Assembly (NCBI GenBank): GCA_034431435.1
Contig: DAOUDG010000082.1
Location: 1-19,771, forward strand
DNA length: 19,771 nt
From: JAHCIE01 sp034431435
GTDB taxonomy: Bacteria > Chloroflexota > Anaerolineae > Epilineales > JAHCIE01
Reading direction: 5' to 3'
Part shown: one piece after another, positions 6,729-14,789 of the stretch
How the letters are laid out: each line of letters starts with the position of its first letter
Position numbering within the stretch: the stretch's first letter is position 1
Notes under the pieces: model-generated
Told to the model about the DNA's origin: nothing
Databases searched by the model: none
What the model saw: only the letters and a program-made list of their open reading frames with translations
Program-made: the position numbers and the translations under genes

Positions 6729-7897
6729 GCGCGCAGCCCGTCCTGGGCGGCCGGCATGTCCGGCTGGATGGCGAGGGCCTTCTGGAGGTGCTCCTTCGCC
6801 TTGTCGCACTGGCGAAGATAGGCGTAGGACAGGCCCAGTTGCAGGTGATTGCTCAGGTTGGACTGGCCCATGCGGATGGCCTTTTCCAGGAAGTTGACGG
6901 CCTCCTCGTAGTTCTTGAGGGAGTAGTACACCCAGCCCATGTGGCCGTAGGCCTGGGCGAAGTCGGGGTTGACCTGCATGGCCTTTTCGAAATTGTCGGC
7001 GGCCAGCTTGTACTTCTGGTCGGTGAAGTAGATGATGCCCAACTCGTCGTAGGCCTGGGGGTCATTGGGGTCGATTTTGATGGCTTTCTCCACCTCGGCC
7101 CGCGCGCCGTCGAAATCCTTGAGGGCCTTCTTGTTGCGGGCGATGTCCAGGCGCAGGAAGTTTAGCCCCGGCTGCAACGCCGACGCCTGCTCGTAGTATT
7201 CGATGGCCTTGGGCGACTGGCCGCGAATCTCGTAGGCGTAGCCCAGGTTGCGTAGCGCCGCATAGTTCTTCGGCCCCAGCTGCACTGCCTTCTCCGCCGA
7301 CTCCATCGACTCGTTCCACAGCCCCTTGTCCGATTGCGCCTCTGACAGGTACGCCCAGGCGTCGGCCGAGTTGGGATCCAACTGCGTCGCCTTGCGGGCC
7401 GCGTCCAACGCCTTGTCATACTGGCCGAGCCAGTCGTAGGCCAGGGCCAGGGCGGCGTTGGCGTCGGCGTTGTTGGGGCTGAGCTGGACGGCGCGTTGCG
7501 CCCGCTCCAGGCCCTTGGCGTAGGAGCGGCGAATGGTCAGGGCGCGCGCCCAGCGGGCGTAGACGACCGGGCTATCGGGGCTGAGCTGCGCCGCTGTCTC
7601 GTAGGACCTGATAGCCTCGTCGATCTGGCCTTCCAGGAACAGGGCGTCACCCCGCGCCAGGTGATCGACGCGCACCGTGGGCACAGGCGTGATGGTCGGC
7701 GGGATGACCTGCGCCACCCGCGACTGGACCTGAGCCTGGACCGGCGCGGGCAGGGGCAGGTCGCGCAGGCGGTCGGCAGGGATGAGATCGGGGCGATTCT
7801 GCACGATCCAATAGCCCGCCGCACCGACGGCCAGCACGAGAGCCAGTAGCGCCCACGGCCAGCGGCGCGGCTTGCGTCGGTCGTAATTAAGGTACAT
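6719..7897 (-). CDS. Membrane-anchored TPR protein
   Basis: A 392-residue scaffold protein. A basic N-terminus (DRRKPRRW) and one helix at about 13-31 anchor it, with the rest probably outside (positive-inside rule). After a Pro-rich linker (about 45-75) come about nine consecutive 34-residue tetratricopeptide repeats from residue 77 to near the end, each with the A-x-x-x-P pattern (for example AVQLSPNN, ATQLDPNS, AIKIDPND). TPR arrays bind partner proteins; the partner is unknown. ATG 7897 overlaps the end of the M28 gene by 11 bases and has GGAG close upstream, so translation is probably coupled. It lies between two peptidases, and a role in holding or delivering them at the envelope is a guess. 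Confidence 0.85.
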   Translation of the reverse strand: MYLNYDRRKPRRWPWALLALVLAVGAAGYWIVQNRPDLIPADRLRDLPLPAPVQAQVQSRVAQVIPPTITPVPTVRVDHLARGDALFLEGQIDEAIRSYETAAQLSPDSPVVYARWARALTIRRSYAKGLERAQRAVQLSPNNADANAALALAYDWLGQYDKALDAARKATQLDPNSADAWAYLSEAQSDKGLWNESMESAEKAVQLGPKNYAALRNLGYAYEIRGQSPKAIEYYEQASALQPGLNFLRLDIARNKKALKDFDGARAEVEKAIKIDPNDPQAYDELGIIYFTDQKYKLAADNFEKAMQVNPDFAQAYGHMGWVYYSLKNYEEAVNFLEKAIRMGQSNLSNHLQLGLSYAYLRQCDKAKEHLQKALAIQPDMPAAQDGLRACP

Positions 7898-9869
7898 GCG
7901 CTCCTTCGGTCAGGGCGTCGTGCGGCACGGCCAACTCTACCAGCCCCATCGTCGCCAGGGCAGCGTAGAAGGCCGTCAGGTCGGCGTCGGGCAGCGCGCT
8001 GCCTGTCTCCAGGGCCACACGGCGGCCAATCTCGGCCAGGCTGCGCCGCCCGTCCGTCCAGTAGAGGGCCAACGTCAGCAGGGTGAAGCTGCCGCCGCCC
8101 GGTGGCTGAAGCGCGGCGCGCTGCTCAGGCGTCAGCTTGTGGCTGTGGCTGCGCAGGTCGACCGGGCCGGGGTAGACGCGGCGCGGCACACGCGCCATGT
8201 CCGCCGCCTCGGCGGCAAAGACCAACCCCCCGACGGCTTCCTCGGTGGCAAACACCGGCTCGCCCAGGCGGCGGGCGGCGGTTTGCCCCTCGCCGTAGGC
8301 GAACAGGGCGATATCCTCCTGCCATGTCTCGATGGGCAGGTCGGGGGCCAGCCGCGCCAGGCTCTCCAGGGCCACCTGCTCGCGCTCGACGCGATACGCC
8401 AGCCGGTCGGCCGTGGCGGTGGCGTCCAGCCCGGCGTCGGCCGCCGCGCGCAGCGTCGCCAGGAGGCGCGCCTTGCCCTGGCTGACCATCTCCTCGCCGA
8501 GCCAGCGCGCCTGGGCCGCGCCGGCGGTCGCGATCCAGTAGGCATAGGCGGCCGCCAGCCCACCATTGCGAGCCAGCGTCGTTGGACTGACCTTCTCCAG
8601 CGAGTCGTGGGAGGTGTGGTAGTAGCGGTCGGGCCACTCGATGAGCATGGGGCACGGCACACCCACCGTCGGGTCGCTCAGGATGTAGTGATCGGAGCCG
8701 CCGGAGAAGGCTACCGTCGCGTGGCGGAACAGGGCATAGCTGCTGTGCCCGCCGAAGGAGGTCGTCTCCTGGGTGAACTCGCTGCGTAGCCGTCCCAGCA
8801 GGTCGAGGGTGAAGGAGGCCATCGCCTCAGGCGGCGTGTCGATAAGGGACACCGAGCCGACGGCGTCCTGGTCCGCGCCGACCATGTCCAGGTTGAGGCC
8901 TGCCACCATGTGGGGCACGCGCTGGGGGTGGCTCGCCAGGTAGGCGTAGGTCCCGGTCATCTCCGGCATCCATAGAAAGCGCAGCGTGCGTCGTGGGCGA
9001 GGCAGGTCGCCGCGCGCGATGAGCGTTGCCAGCGTGCGCGCAACCTCCATATTGGCCCCCACGCCGGAGCCGTTGTCGTTCGCGCCCGGCGCGGGGTGGC
9101 ACAGGTGGCTGAGGACAACCACCTCCTCATTGGACTCGCCGGGGATGGCAGCGTCGATGACCTCTATCTCGCCGTCGTACAGGCGGGCGTCAATGAATGC
9201 CCGCACCCGCACTTCCCCCTGCTTGAGTTGCTCGCGCAGCCAGGCGCCCTGGCGCGGCGTCAGCACGAAGCCGAAGCTCTGCTTCTCGTGGCCCGTCCAC
9301 CAGAACGATGTGTACTGGCGGACATCCTGCAAGTCGCCGGCGGGGCGGATGCGGGGCACGACGGTCATGTTGTCGGTGAGTACCCCCGCCGCGCCAAGCT
9401 CCTCCACGGCAACCCGGCGCACCGGCTCGCCGCCCAGCCGTGTCAGCACCAGCTTGCCCGTCACGTCCAGGCCGGCGTAGTCTTCGCGCCGCGCCCCGCC
9501 GTCCACGGCAACAACGGCGAACTCGCCGTCCACGGCGACGCTGCGCTGGATGATGCTGATGGGCGTCTCGCGGAAATCGGCCAGCCGCCGCGCCTGGTCG
9601 TGGGGCGCGACGACATCGAGGGTTGCGGCGCGGCACGACCATTCCTGAAACATACCCGCTGACCAGTAGCTCTGCTCGAAGCGGGCGGGGTAGCGGTGAA
9701 CGGTCACGTCCAGCCCCCAGCGGCGCAGCTCAGCGGCCACGAAGTCGGCGGCCTGGCGATAGCCGGGGCTGGCCTGGATGCGGTGATAGCGGGCAATGTG
9801 CGCCACGTACTCTTTAGCCGCCGGGCCAGAGTACTCGCGGCGTATCCGGTCGAGGGTGGGTTGGAACAT
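7887..9869 (-). CDS. M28 family aminopeptidase with DUF4910-type architecture
   Basis: A 660-residue zinc aminopeptidase. Residues 1-115 form an N-terminal peptidase part, about 120-230 an inserted PA-like domain, about 240-450 the zinc core, and about 480-660 a helical/winged-helix C-terminus. Zinc-site motifs: LSHLCHPAPGANDNGSG (H255 or H258, D265), WMPEMTG (E303), LNLDMVG (D328) and RYYHTSHDS (H418). This order matches the M28 subgroup that carries DUF4910, which is larger than plain M28 enzymes (300-450). No signal peptide is seen, so it is probably cytoplasmic. ATG 9869 is preferred because GGAGG lies 8 bases upstream. A GTG at 9899 would overlap the -10 box. First gene of the M28-TPR-M20 unit. 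Confidence 0.85.
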   Translation of the reverse strand: MFQPTLDRIRREYSGPAAKEYVAHIARYHRIQASPGYRQAADFVAAELRRWGLDVTVHRYPARFEQSYWSAGMFQEWSCRAATLDVVAPHDQARRLADFRETPISIIQRSVAVDGEFAVVAVDGGARREDYAGLDVTGKLVLTRLGGEPVRRVAVEELGAAGVLTDNMTVVPRIRPAGDLQDVRQYTSFWWTGHEKQSFGFVLTPRQGAWLREQLKQGEVRVRAFIDARLYDGEIEVIDAAIPGESNEEVVVLSHLCHPAPGANDNGSGVGANMEVARTLATLIARGDLPRPRRTLRFLWMPEMTGTYAYLASHPQRVPHMVAGLNLDMVGADQDAVGSVSLIDTPPEAMASFTLDLLGRLRSEFTQETTSFGGHSSYALFRHATVAFSGGSDHYILSDPTVGVPCPMLIEWPDRYYHTSHDSLEKVSPTTLARNGGLAAAYAYWIATAGAAQARWLGEEMVSQGKARLLATLRAAADAGLDATATADRLAYRVEREQVALESLARLAPDLPIETWQEDIALFAYGEGQTAARRLGEPVFATEEAVGGLVFAAEAADMARVPRRVYPGPVDLRSHSHKLTPEQRAALQPPGGGSFTLLTLALYWTDGRRSLAEIGRRVALETGSALPDADLTAFYAALATMGLVELAVPHDALTEGAHVP

Positions 9870-9889
9870 GGGGGAAGCCTCCGTCGCAA

Positions 9890-9918
9890 AATGTAGCACG
9901 GAGGTGAACGCGGGTCAA
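9890..9918 (-). promoter_or_regulatory. Promoter for the M28-TPR-M20 unit
   Basis: On the minus strand, TTGACC (9918-9913), a 17-bp spacer and TACATT (9895-9890) form a promoter, with TGC before the -10 giving an extended -10 element. The start site would be near 9883, about 14 bases ahead of the M28 ATG at 9869. It separates this unit from the M24/unknown pair upstream. Confidence 0.55.
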
Positions 9919-9954
9919 AGCTGGTTGAAGGTGGTCGGTTGGAGTGGCCGATGG

Positions 9955-10173
9955 TCAGCGGTCAATGGTCGGACGCTCGCCCCCGTCCCAGGCGCGACGC
10001 GCCTGGGACGGGGGGTCGAAGGTGAGGGCCGCCCGCTCCGCAGACAGCAGGGCGTGAACCTCGTCGACGCCGGGCAGGCGGGCGATGGCGTGCTCGACGT
10101 GCAGGGCGCACTCGCCACCATCCATGCCGTCGATGGGCAGGGCCAGCGCTTGCCGGGCAGCGACGGTTGTCGT
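9955..10173 (-). pseudogene. Relic of a heavy-metal-associated (HMA) domain, probably from a metal-transporting P-type ATPase
   Basis: One open frame between the unknown membrane gene and the M28 promoter reads as the first half of an HMA domain: ALALPIDGMDGGEC (10149-10108), then ALHVEHAIARLPGVDEVH and LLSAERAALTFD. This fits the N-terminus of metal P-type ATPases (typical GMDCxxC, then HVExAIAxLPGV). The first Cys of the CxxC metal site is Gly here, the normal start codon is missing (the only ATG is 10125, inside the motif), and homology stops exactly where a 35-nt palindrome begins. The rest of the domain and the ATPase are absent. Only 56 codons follow the internal ATG before TGA at 9957-9955. 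The homology is my reading of the translation. Expression is unlikely. Confidence 0.6.
9980..10014. repeat. Perfect 35-nt palindrome
   Basis: CCCCCGTCCCAGGCGCG (9980-9996), one central A, then the exact reverse complement (9998-10014). The transcript would fold into a very stable stem in either direction. It may be a dispersed REP-like palindromic element or a rho-independent-like hairpin, but neither strand has a T-run next to it. On the minus strand it lies about 170 bases after the stop of the unknown membrane gene, and it truncates the HMA relic. Just beyond it (about 9930-9970) are short degenerate repeats of the GGTCAGC/GGTCAAT type. Confidence 0.75.
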
Positions 10174-10187
10174 TAGGTTGTCTCGCG

Positions 10188-11480
10188 CTAGGGACTGGGC
10201 GGGGCCGCGCCGGTGGCTGGCGGCTGGCTCGCTGTCCCGCTCTGGCTCTCATCCACCGCGGGGTCATCCTCTTCGCCGTCCGGCGGCGCCAGTGTGTAGT
10301 CGCCGTCTATGACCTCGGGTGGCTCGTCGTTGGGCATCGGCGTGACTGCCAGCACCAACTCATCGAAGACAGGGTAGGGTGTGGCCGGCCCGAATTGTAC
10401 GCTCACTACCTCGGCCTGCAGGCGCAGGTTGCGCGTCTCCAACTCAATGGTACGGCCGGTGCGACTGACGTCGATCGCCGGTTTGACCACGTTATTGGGC
10501 AGCGTCCCGATCAGCTGGCGCGCCGTCGGGTCCATGTACGCCTCCGCGCTCACCAGGACGGCCGCCACTGTGCGCGCCGCGCGGCGGTCGAACAGCCGCA
10601 GTTCCAGCGCGGCGGGCAGGTGCGTGGGGTCGGGGCGCAGGATTTCCGCGACGCGCAGGTCTACCTGGCCGATGACGGTCTTGGTCTGGCCCGCCGCCGT
10701 CGCGTCGAAGATGCGTAGGTCCGCATTGTCGGGCGCGTCGCCGCGAAACTCGATGTGCACCGTCTGGTTGAGGGTCACGTAGACTGGAACACCGCTCGCC
10801 GGGGAAGCCACACTTAGCGATGGAGCCGCGCCGCCCTCAGCCGGCGCACTGACAACCGGCCCCCCAGAGATCGGCGCGGCGGGGGCCACGACGCGGGAGA
10901 GACGCCAGCGTTGTACCGCCCACACGGCCAGCGCCGCCGCCAGCAGGCCGAACGCACCGATGATGATCCAGTCACTGGGCACGCGGCTCGACGCTGTCGT
11001 CGCGGCGGCCGTGGCTGTCGCAGCGGCCGTGGCTGTCGCGGCGGCTGCCTTGGCGGCGGCGCTCAGCGTGGGCGCGCCGCCGGCCGTGACCGTCGCCGCC
11101 ACGCCCGTGGCGACGGGCTGCCCGGTCAGCGGGCCGGCCTCGCCCCGGTTGATGGCCGCCGCCAGACTGCGCAGGCGCGCTGACTGCCCGGCCAGGCCCA
11201 ACGCCTCCGATTGGCGGGCCAGATTGTCCACCTCGGTTACGACCTGACTCAGGTCAAAGCCTTGCAGGCGCTGGCGAACGACGTTGGCGTTGCCATTCTG
11301 GGCGTAGGAATCGGCCACCAGGGCCAGATAGTCCTTACGGTAGTTGTCCACCAGCGCGGACGGCAGGGCGTTCCTGGCCGGCGGCGGGAAGACGACCCAG
11401 CCCAGTAGCAGCCAGCCGATGAGCAGGCCGCCGACGAAGGCCAGGCCGGGGATCAGCCAGGGGCGCAATCGTTCGCTCAT
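10188..11480 (-). CDS. Unknown two-helix membrane protein
   Basis: A 430-residue protein I do not recognise. It has a first membrane helix at about 9-31, a helical region (about 40-112) that includes KDYLALVADSYAQNG, an Ala/Thr low-complexity stretch (about 138-163), a second helix at about 171-189, then a beta-rich domain (about 210-385) with VPVYVTLNQTVHIEF and DLRIFDAT, and an acidic Pro-rich tail. The region between the helices is probably on one side of the membrane and the beta domain on the other. The ATG at 11480 overlaps the M24 peptidase stop (ATGA). The longer frame to 11801 is a shadow of that peptidase. Translational coupling suggests the two products are needed together. It may be a lineage-specific protein. 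Confidence 0.7.
   Translation of the reverse strand: MSERLRPWLIPGLAFVGGLLIGWLLLGWVVFPPPARNALPSALVDNYRKDYLALVADSYAQNGNANVVRQRLQGFDLSQVVTEVDNLARQSEALGLAGQSARLRSLAAAINRGEAGPLTGQPVATGVAATVTAGGAPTLSAAAKAAAATATAAATATAAATTASSRVPSDWIIIGAFGLLAAALAVWAVQRWRLSRVVAPAAPISGGPVVSAPAEGGAAPSLSVASPASGVPVYVTLNQTVHIEFRGDAPDNADLRIFDATAAGQTKTVIGQVDLRVAEILRPDPTHLPAALELRLFDRRAARTVAAVLVSAEAYMDPTARQLIGTLPNNVVKPAIDVSRTGRTIELETRNLRLQAEVVSVQFGPATPYPVFDELVLAVTPMPNDEPPEVIDGDYTLAPPDGEEDDPAVDESQSGTASQPPATGAAPPSP
11005..11040. repeat. 18-bp tandem duplication within the unknown membrane protein gene
   Basis: The unit GCGGCCGTGGCTGTCGCA (11005-11022) is repeated at 11023-11040 with one change at the last base. It encodes part of the Ala/Thr-rich linker between the two helices. 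It probably arose by slippage and could vary in copy number between strains. Confidence 0.7.
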
Positions 11481-12562
11481 ACGTGGATGACCATGTCCTG
11501 GAGGCGCTTGGGAGAGCGCGTCAGCACCTCCGCGCCATGCTCGCGAATCACAATGGTGTCTTCGATGCGCACCCCACCCCAGCCGGGTAGATACACCCCC
11601 GGCTCGACGGTCAGTGTCATGCCGTCGCTCACGGTATCCTCGCCGGTGCGTCGCGCCCAGGGCGCTTCGTGAATCGCCAACCCGACGCCGTGACCCAGGC
11701 TGTGGCCGAAGGCCTCGCCGTAACCAGCCGCCTCGATGACGTCGCGCGCCAGGGCGTCGATGGCTTTGGTGACCATGCCCGCCCGCACACCCTCCTCGCA
11801 TGTCTGATGCGCCTTGAGGACCAGGCTGTAGATCTCCTCGAACTTCGCGTCGGTGTGGCCGAGGACGAAGGTGCGCGTCAGGTCCGAGTGGTAACCGTCT
11901 ACCAGGCAGCCCATGTCGACGGTGATGGGTTCGCCCAGGCCCAGGGGTCGCTCTGAGGGGCGAGCGTGGGGCAGCGCGCTGTTCGGCCCGCTGGCGACGA
12001 TCGGCCCCGCTGCCCAGTTCTGCGCGCCGCGCTCGCGGAAATACTTCTCAATCTCCCAGCCCAGCTGCTTCTCGGTCATACCAGGCCTGGCGATATCGGC
12101 GACGTAGGCGAAGCATTCGTCGGTCAGGCGCACGGCGGCGGCGATGGCCGCCAATTCGCCCGGCTCCTTGACGGCGCGTAGCTCCTCGACCAGGCCGTAG
12201 GTGGGCAGCCACTCGACATCCGGCGTCACCTTGCGCCAGCCGTCGAAGTCGGCGACGGTCAGTGTTCGCGCCTCGAAGCCGACGCGCCGCGCACTGGCTT
12301 CCCCCAGAAGGCGCGCCAGGTTCGCGACGAAGTCGTAGCCGACCTTCTCCAGCGTGAAGTCAGGGGCCTGCTGGCTGACCTGTTCGTAGTAGCGTGAGTC
12401 GACGGCGAAGATGGCGGCGCGGGGGCTGACGACCAGGTGGCCGGCCGAGCCGGTGAAGCCGCTCAGGTAGCGACGATTGACCCCGTCGCTGACGACGAGG
12501 GCGTCCAGCCCCTCCTCGGCGAGGCGGCGGCGCAGGTTAGCGAGACGGGTTGCGGTTGTCAT
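11477..12562 (-). CDS. Xaa-Pro aminopeptidase (M24 family)
   Basis: A 361-residue metal-dependent exopeptidase that removes an N-terminal residue before proline. The N-terminal creatinase-like domain covers about 1-130 and the pita-bread catalytic domain about 135-355. All five metal ligands are visible: D216 (ITVDMG), D227 (HSDLTRTF), H291 (SLGHGVG), E320 (TVEPGVYL) and E334 (VRIEDTI). Length is normal for PepQ-like members. No signal peptide, so cytoplasmic. ATG 12562 has a modest GGAAG upstream. No clear promoter was found in the 113-base gap before it. It overlaps the unknown membrane gene by 4 bases. Confidence 0.9.
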   Translation of the reverse strand: MTTATRLANLRRRLAEEGLDALVVSDGVNRRYLSGFTGSAGHLVVSPRAAIFAVDSRYYEQVSQQAPDFTLEKVGYDFVANLARLLGEASARRVGFEARTLTVADFDGWRKVTPDVEWLPTYGLVEELRAVKEPGELAAIAAAVRLTDECFAYVADIARPGMTEKQLGWEIEKYFRERGAQNWAAGPIVASGPNSALPHARPSERPLGLGEPITVDMGCLVDGYHSDLTRTFVLGHTDAKFEEIYSLVLKAHQTCEEGVRAGMVTKAIDALARDVIEAAGYGEAFGHSLGHGVGLAIHEAPWARRTGEDTVSDGMTLTVEPGVYLPGWGGVRIEDTIVIREHGAEVLTRSPKRLQDMVIHV

Positions 12563-12607
12563 GCTGTGTCTTCCGTGTGTTCCGTAGTCGGTAGCTTGAT
12601 GGCGCGT

Positions 12608-12658
12608 GGGATGCGATCATCCCGCACGCTGCGCGGCGAATGACCACATCCGCCGCGC
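12608..12658 (-). terminator. Two adjacent hairpins after the PP2C-like gene, possible terminator
   Basis: GGGATG-CGAT-CATCCC (12608-12623) and GCGCGGCG / CGCCGCGC with a 12-base loop (12631-12658) lie in the 113-base gap between the PP2C/beta-propeller gene and the M24 gene. They could slow or stop transcription of the guaA unit. No T-run follows either stem, so this is only a weak terminator candidate. Confidence 0.35.
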
Positions 12659-12675
12659 GCAATCGTCGCCAGGCG

Positions 12676-14778
12676 TCAAGGCGCGGGCCTGGTCGCCTTC
12701 GGCTTGGGCAGCGCGGCGGCGTACAGGTTCGTGCCGTTGACGACGTAGATCTGCTCGCTCTTCTCGTCCACGAACAAGGCGCGCGGGTCGGCCAGCGCCT
12801 TCTCGTCCGGCCCCTGGAACTGGCGCACGAAGCCGCCCTCCTTGTTTAGCTCCACGATGCGACCCGGCTCGAGGACGTACAGCGAGCGACTATCGGGTGT
12901 GACGAACAGGGCGCGCGGGTCGGCCAGTGGCTTGTCCAGCCCCTTGACATCGAACTTCTCCTCCTTGCCCGCCGTGAAGCGTCGCACCCGCCCATCACCC
13001 ATCAGGATGTAGATCTGGCCGTCGATGCCCATGTCCACCAGCCCCTTGAGGTCGGCCGACTGGGCCAGCCACTGGGTGGCAGCGTCGCTATAGCCGTCAT
13101 TGCCCGACGGCGTCCAGCGCAGAATCTGGCCCCGGTCGGCCTGGGCCAGGTAGAAGTTGCCGCCGTAGCTGTCGGCAACGAGGGGGTTCTGCCAGTCGCG
13201 GCTGCCACTGAGCTGGATGGGCGTCTTGCCGCCGGTGGCGTTGACATCCCACAGGACGCCGTCCCGCGCCAGCACGCCGATGTCCTCATTGGTGCGCGCG
13301 CCGCCGCTGCGTAGCCATACCATGTCGGCCAGGGCGTCGACGGTCTTGCCGCTGATTTGATCGCCCCCCTTGAGCACCGTTTCCGGCGTCGCGTTGTCCT
13401 GCCCCAGGCGGACGCGCAATAGACGGTTCAGCCCCACGTCGAGGAGGTAGGCCTGGGGGCCATTGACCCACAGGCCGCGCGGTAGCGCGCCCGTCTCCGC
13501 CACCGACGCCACGGTGCGCATGTCGCCGAGGCGATAGACGCCGCCGGTCTCCTCCTTGGCCTTCTGGATGTCCTGCTGGAGCTTGCGCGCCGACTCGTTG
13601 TTGGGGCGAATCCGCAGCGCTTCCTGGGTCATCTCATCGGCGAAGTTGAGCAGGTTCAGTTGCGACTGGCGGTCGGCCTGGCTGCCCGTCGCGGCGGTCA
13701 GGCGGTCTTGCGCCTGGCTGAGCAACGCGGCCACGCGGTCGTCCTGGGCGCGGCGCTGGTTGTTGGTCTGGAACACGTAGAAGCCGCCCGCCACCAGGAG
13801 CAGCAGGGGGATCAAGAGCGCCAGTAGCCGCCACATGGACGGCCCGCGCGGCACCATCTTGCCCGCGTCTGCGCTGTTGGGCAGCGTCTGCTTGAGGACG
13901 TTGCCCGTGCTTTTGCTCACGCCCGACGCCATCGACTTCGAGGCCGAGGCGAGCCGCTCGGTCAGGGAGACACCGGCGGCAGCGGCCACCACGTCTTCCG
14001 GCTGAGCGTACTCCGGGTGGGGTGGCGGCGGCACGGATACCGTCTCGACGCCTGTCCCGGCGATGCGCATGGCGACCACCGTCAAGTCGGGGTCGCTGGC
14101 CGCGTTGGACGCGAGTTGGGCCAGATCATTGACGATGTCTTGCGGTGGCTGATCGAGCAGGGCGTCCAGGAAGTCGCCGCTGGCGAGTTGCGCCGTTGCC
14201 GGCGTCGTGAGCACGACGATATCGTCGTCCCCAACCTCGACGTGGTAGAGATCGATGTCAATAGTGCGGCGCACACCGAGGGGATACCACCCACCCTCGT
14301 CGTCCTCGTTGCCCTCGCCGCCCGACAGCCAGGGCGAGTCGGAGGGGAACTGGAGCTGATCGCCTGCCTGCATGACGTAGGCAAGGGCGGGTCCCGCCTG
14401 GGCGAGATACAGGTCAGGCCCCACCAGCGCCGCCAGGCCAATGCCGGCGTGCCGCCGCATCTCGCGGCTCGTCACGGCGTTGGCCTGGTAGAGGGTCTGG
14501 TTCGCCGCCTCGCCGGCCGCTTTCAGGCTGTGAGTGATGGAGCCGGTGGTGTTGAAATAGGCGGCGCGGGCCGCCTGCACCATGTAGCCGGTCAGCTCGT
14601 CGCGACCCTCGACCGGGCCAGCCAGGTCCACGACCACGGCGAGCAGGCCGCGGTCGGCCGGGCCGGCCTGGCCCGGTGGGAAGACGGCGAAGCTCGGCGC
14701 GGACGAGTGCCAGTAGCCGCCGCTACGCGCGCCGGCGGCGATATCGGTATCCAGGTTCGGTGGGGTCATCGCGGCCAT
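12676..14778 (-). CDS. Degenerate PP2C-like domain / transmembrane / beta-propeller protein
   Basis: A 700-residue protein in three parts. Residues about 15-240 follow the PP2C phosphatase fold (end motif DLTVVAMRI) but the acidic metal motifs are altered: VVVDLAGP where DGxGG is expected, TTPATAQL where SDGL is expected and DPDLT where DNxT is expected. A membrane helix spans about 316-336. After a coiled, Gln/Asp-rich stretch (about 340-410), residues about 425-690 form repeated beta strands with DPRALFV and LYVLEPGRIVEL, like an NHL/YVTN beta-propeller. It is probably a sensor or scaffold rather than an active phosphatase. ATG 14778 has AGGAAGG six bases upstream and lies 11 bases after the guaA stop. 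The longer frame to 15036 is a guaA shadow. Confidence 0.7.
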   Translation of the reverse strand: MAAMTPPNLDTDIAAGARSGGYWHSSAPSFAVFPPGQAGPADRGLLAVVVDLAGPVEGRDELTGYMVQAARAAYFNTTGSITHSLKAAGEAANQTLYQANAVTSREMRRHAGIGLAALVGPDLYLAQAGPALAYVMQAGDQLQFPSDSPWLSGGEGNEDDEGGWYPLGVRRTIDIDLYHVEVGDDDIVVLTTPATAQLASGDFLDALLDQPPQDIVNDLAQLASNAASDPDLTVVAMRIAGTGVETVSVPPPPHPEYAQPEDVVAAAAGVSLTERLASASKSMASGVSKSTGNVLKQTLPNSADAGKMVPRGPSMWRLLALLIPLLLLVAGGFYVFQTNNQRRAQDDRVAALLSQAQDRLTAATGSQADRQSQLNLLNFADEMTQEALRIRPNNESARKLQQDIQKAKEETGGVYRLGDMRTVASVAETGALPRGLWVNGPQAYLLDVGLNRLLRVRLGQDNATPETVLKGGDQISGKTVDALADMVWLRSGGARTNEDIGVLARDGVLWDVNATGGKTPIQLSGSRDWQNPLVADSYGGNFYLAQADRGQILRWTPSGNDGYSDAATQWLAQSADLKGLVDMGIDGQIYILMGDGRVRRFTAGKEEKFDVKGLDKPLADPRALFVTPDSRSLYVLEPGRIVELNKEGGFVRQFQGPDEKALADPRALFVDEKSEQIYVVNGTNLYAAALPKPKATRPAP

Positions 14779-14789
14779 TGTGTCCCTTC

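Noticed and set aside
7896..8789. Long plus-strand open frame opposite the M28 gene
   Set aside because: It is a high-GC antisense shadow with no domain similarity, while the minus frame has a full M28 active site.
9962..10267. Arg/Pro-rich minus-strand frame of 101 codons
   Set aside because: Composition is typical of an out-of-frame GC-rich shadow. The frame beside it carries the HMA similarity, and the 3' part overlaps the unknown membrane gene.
11481..11801. N-terminal extension of the unknown membrane protein
   Set aside because: It is a shadow of the M24 peptidase; the ATGA overlap at 11480 marks the real start.
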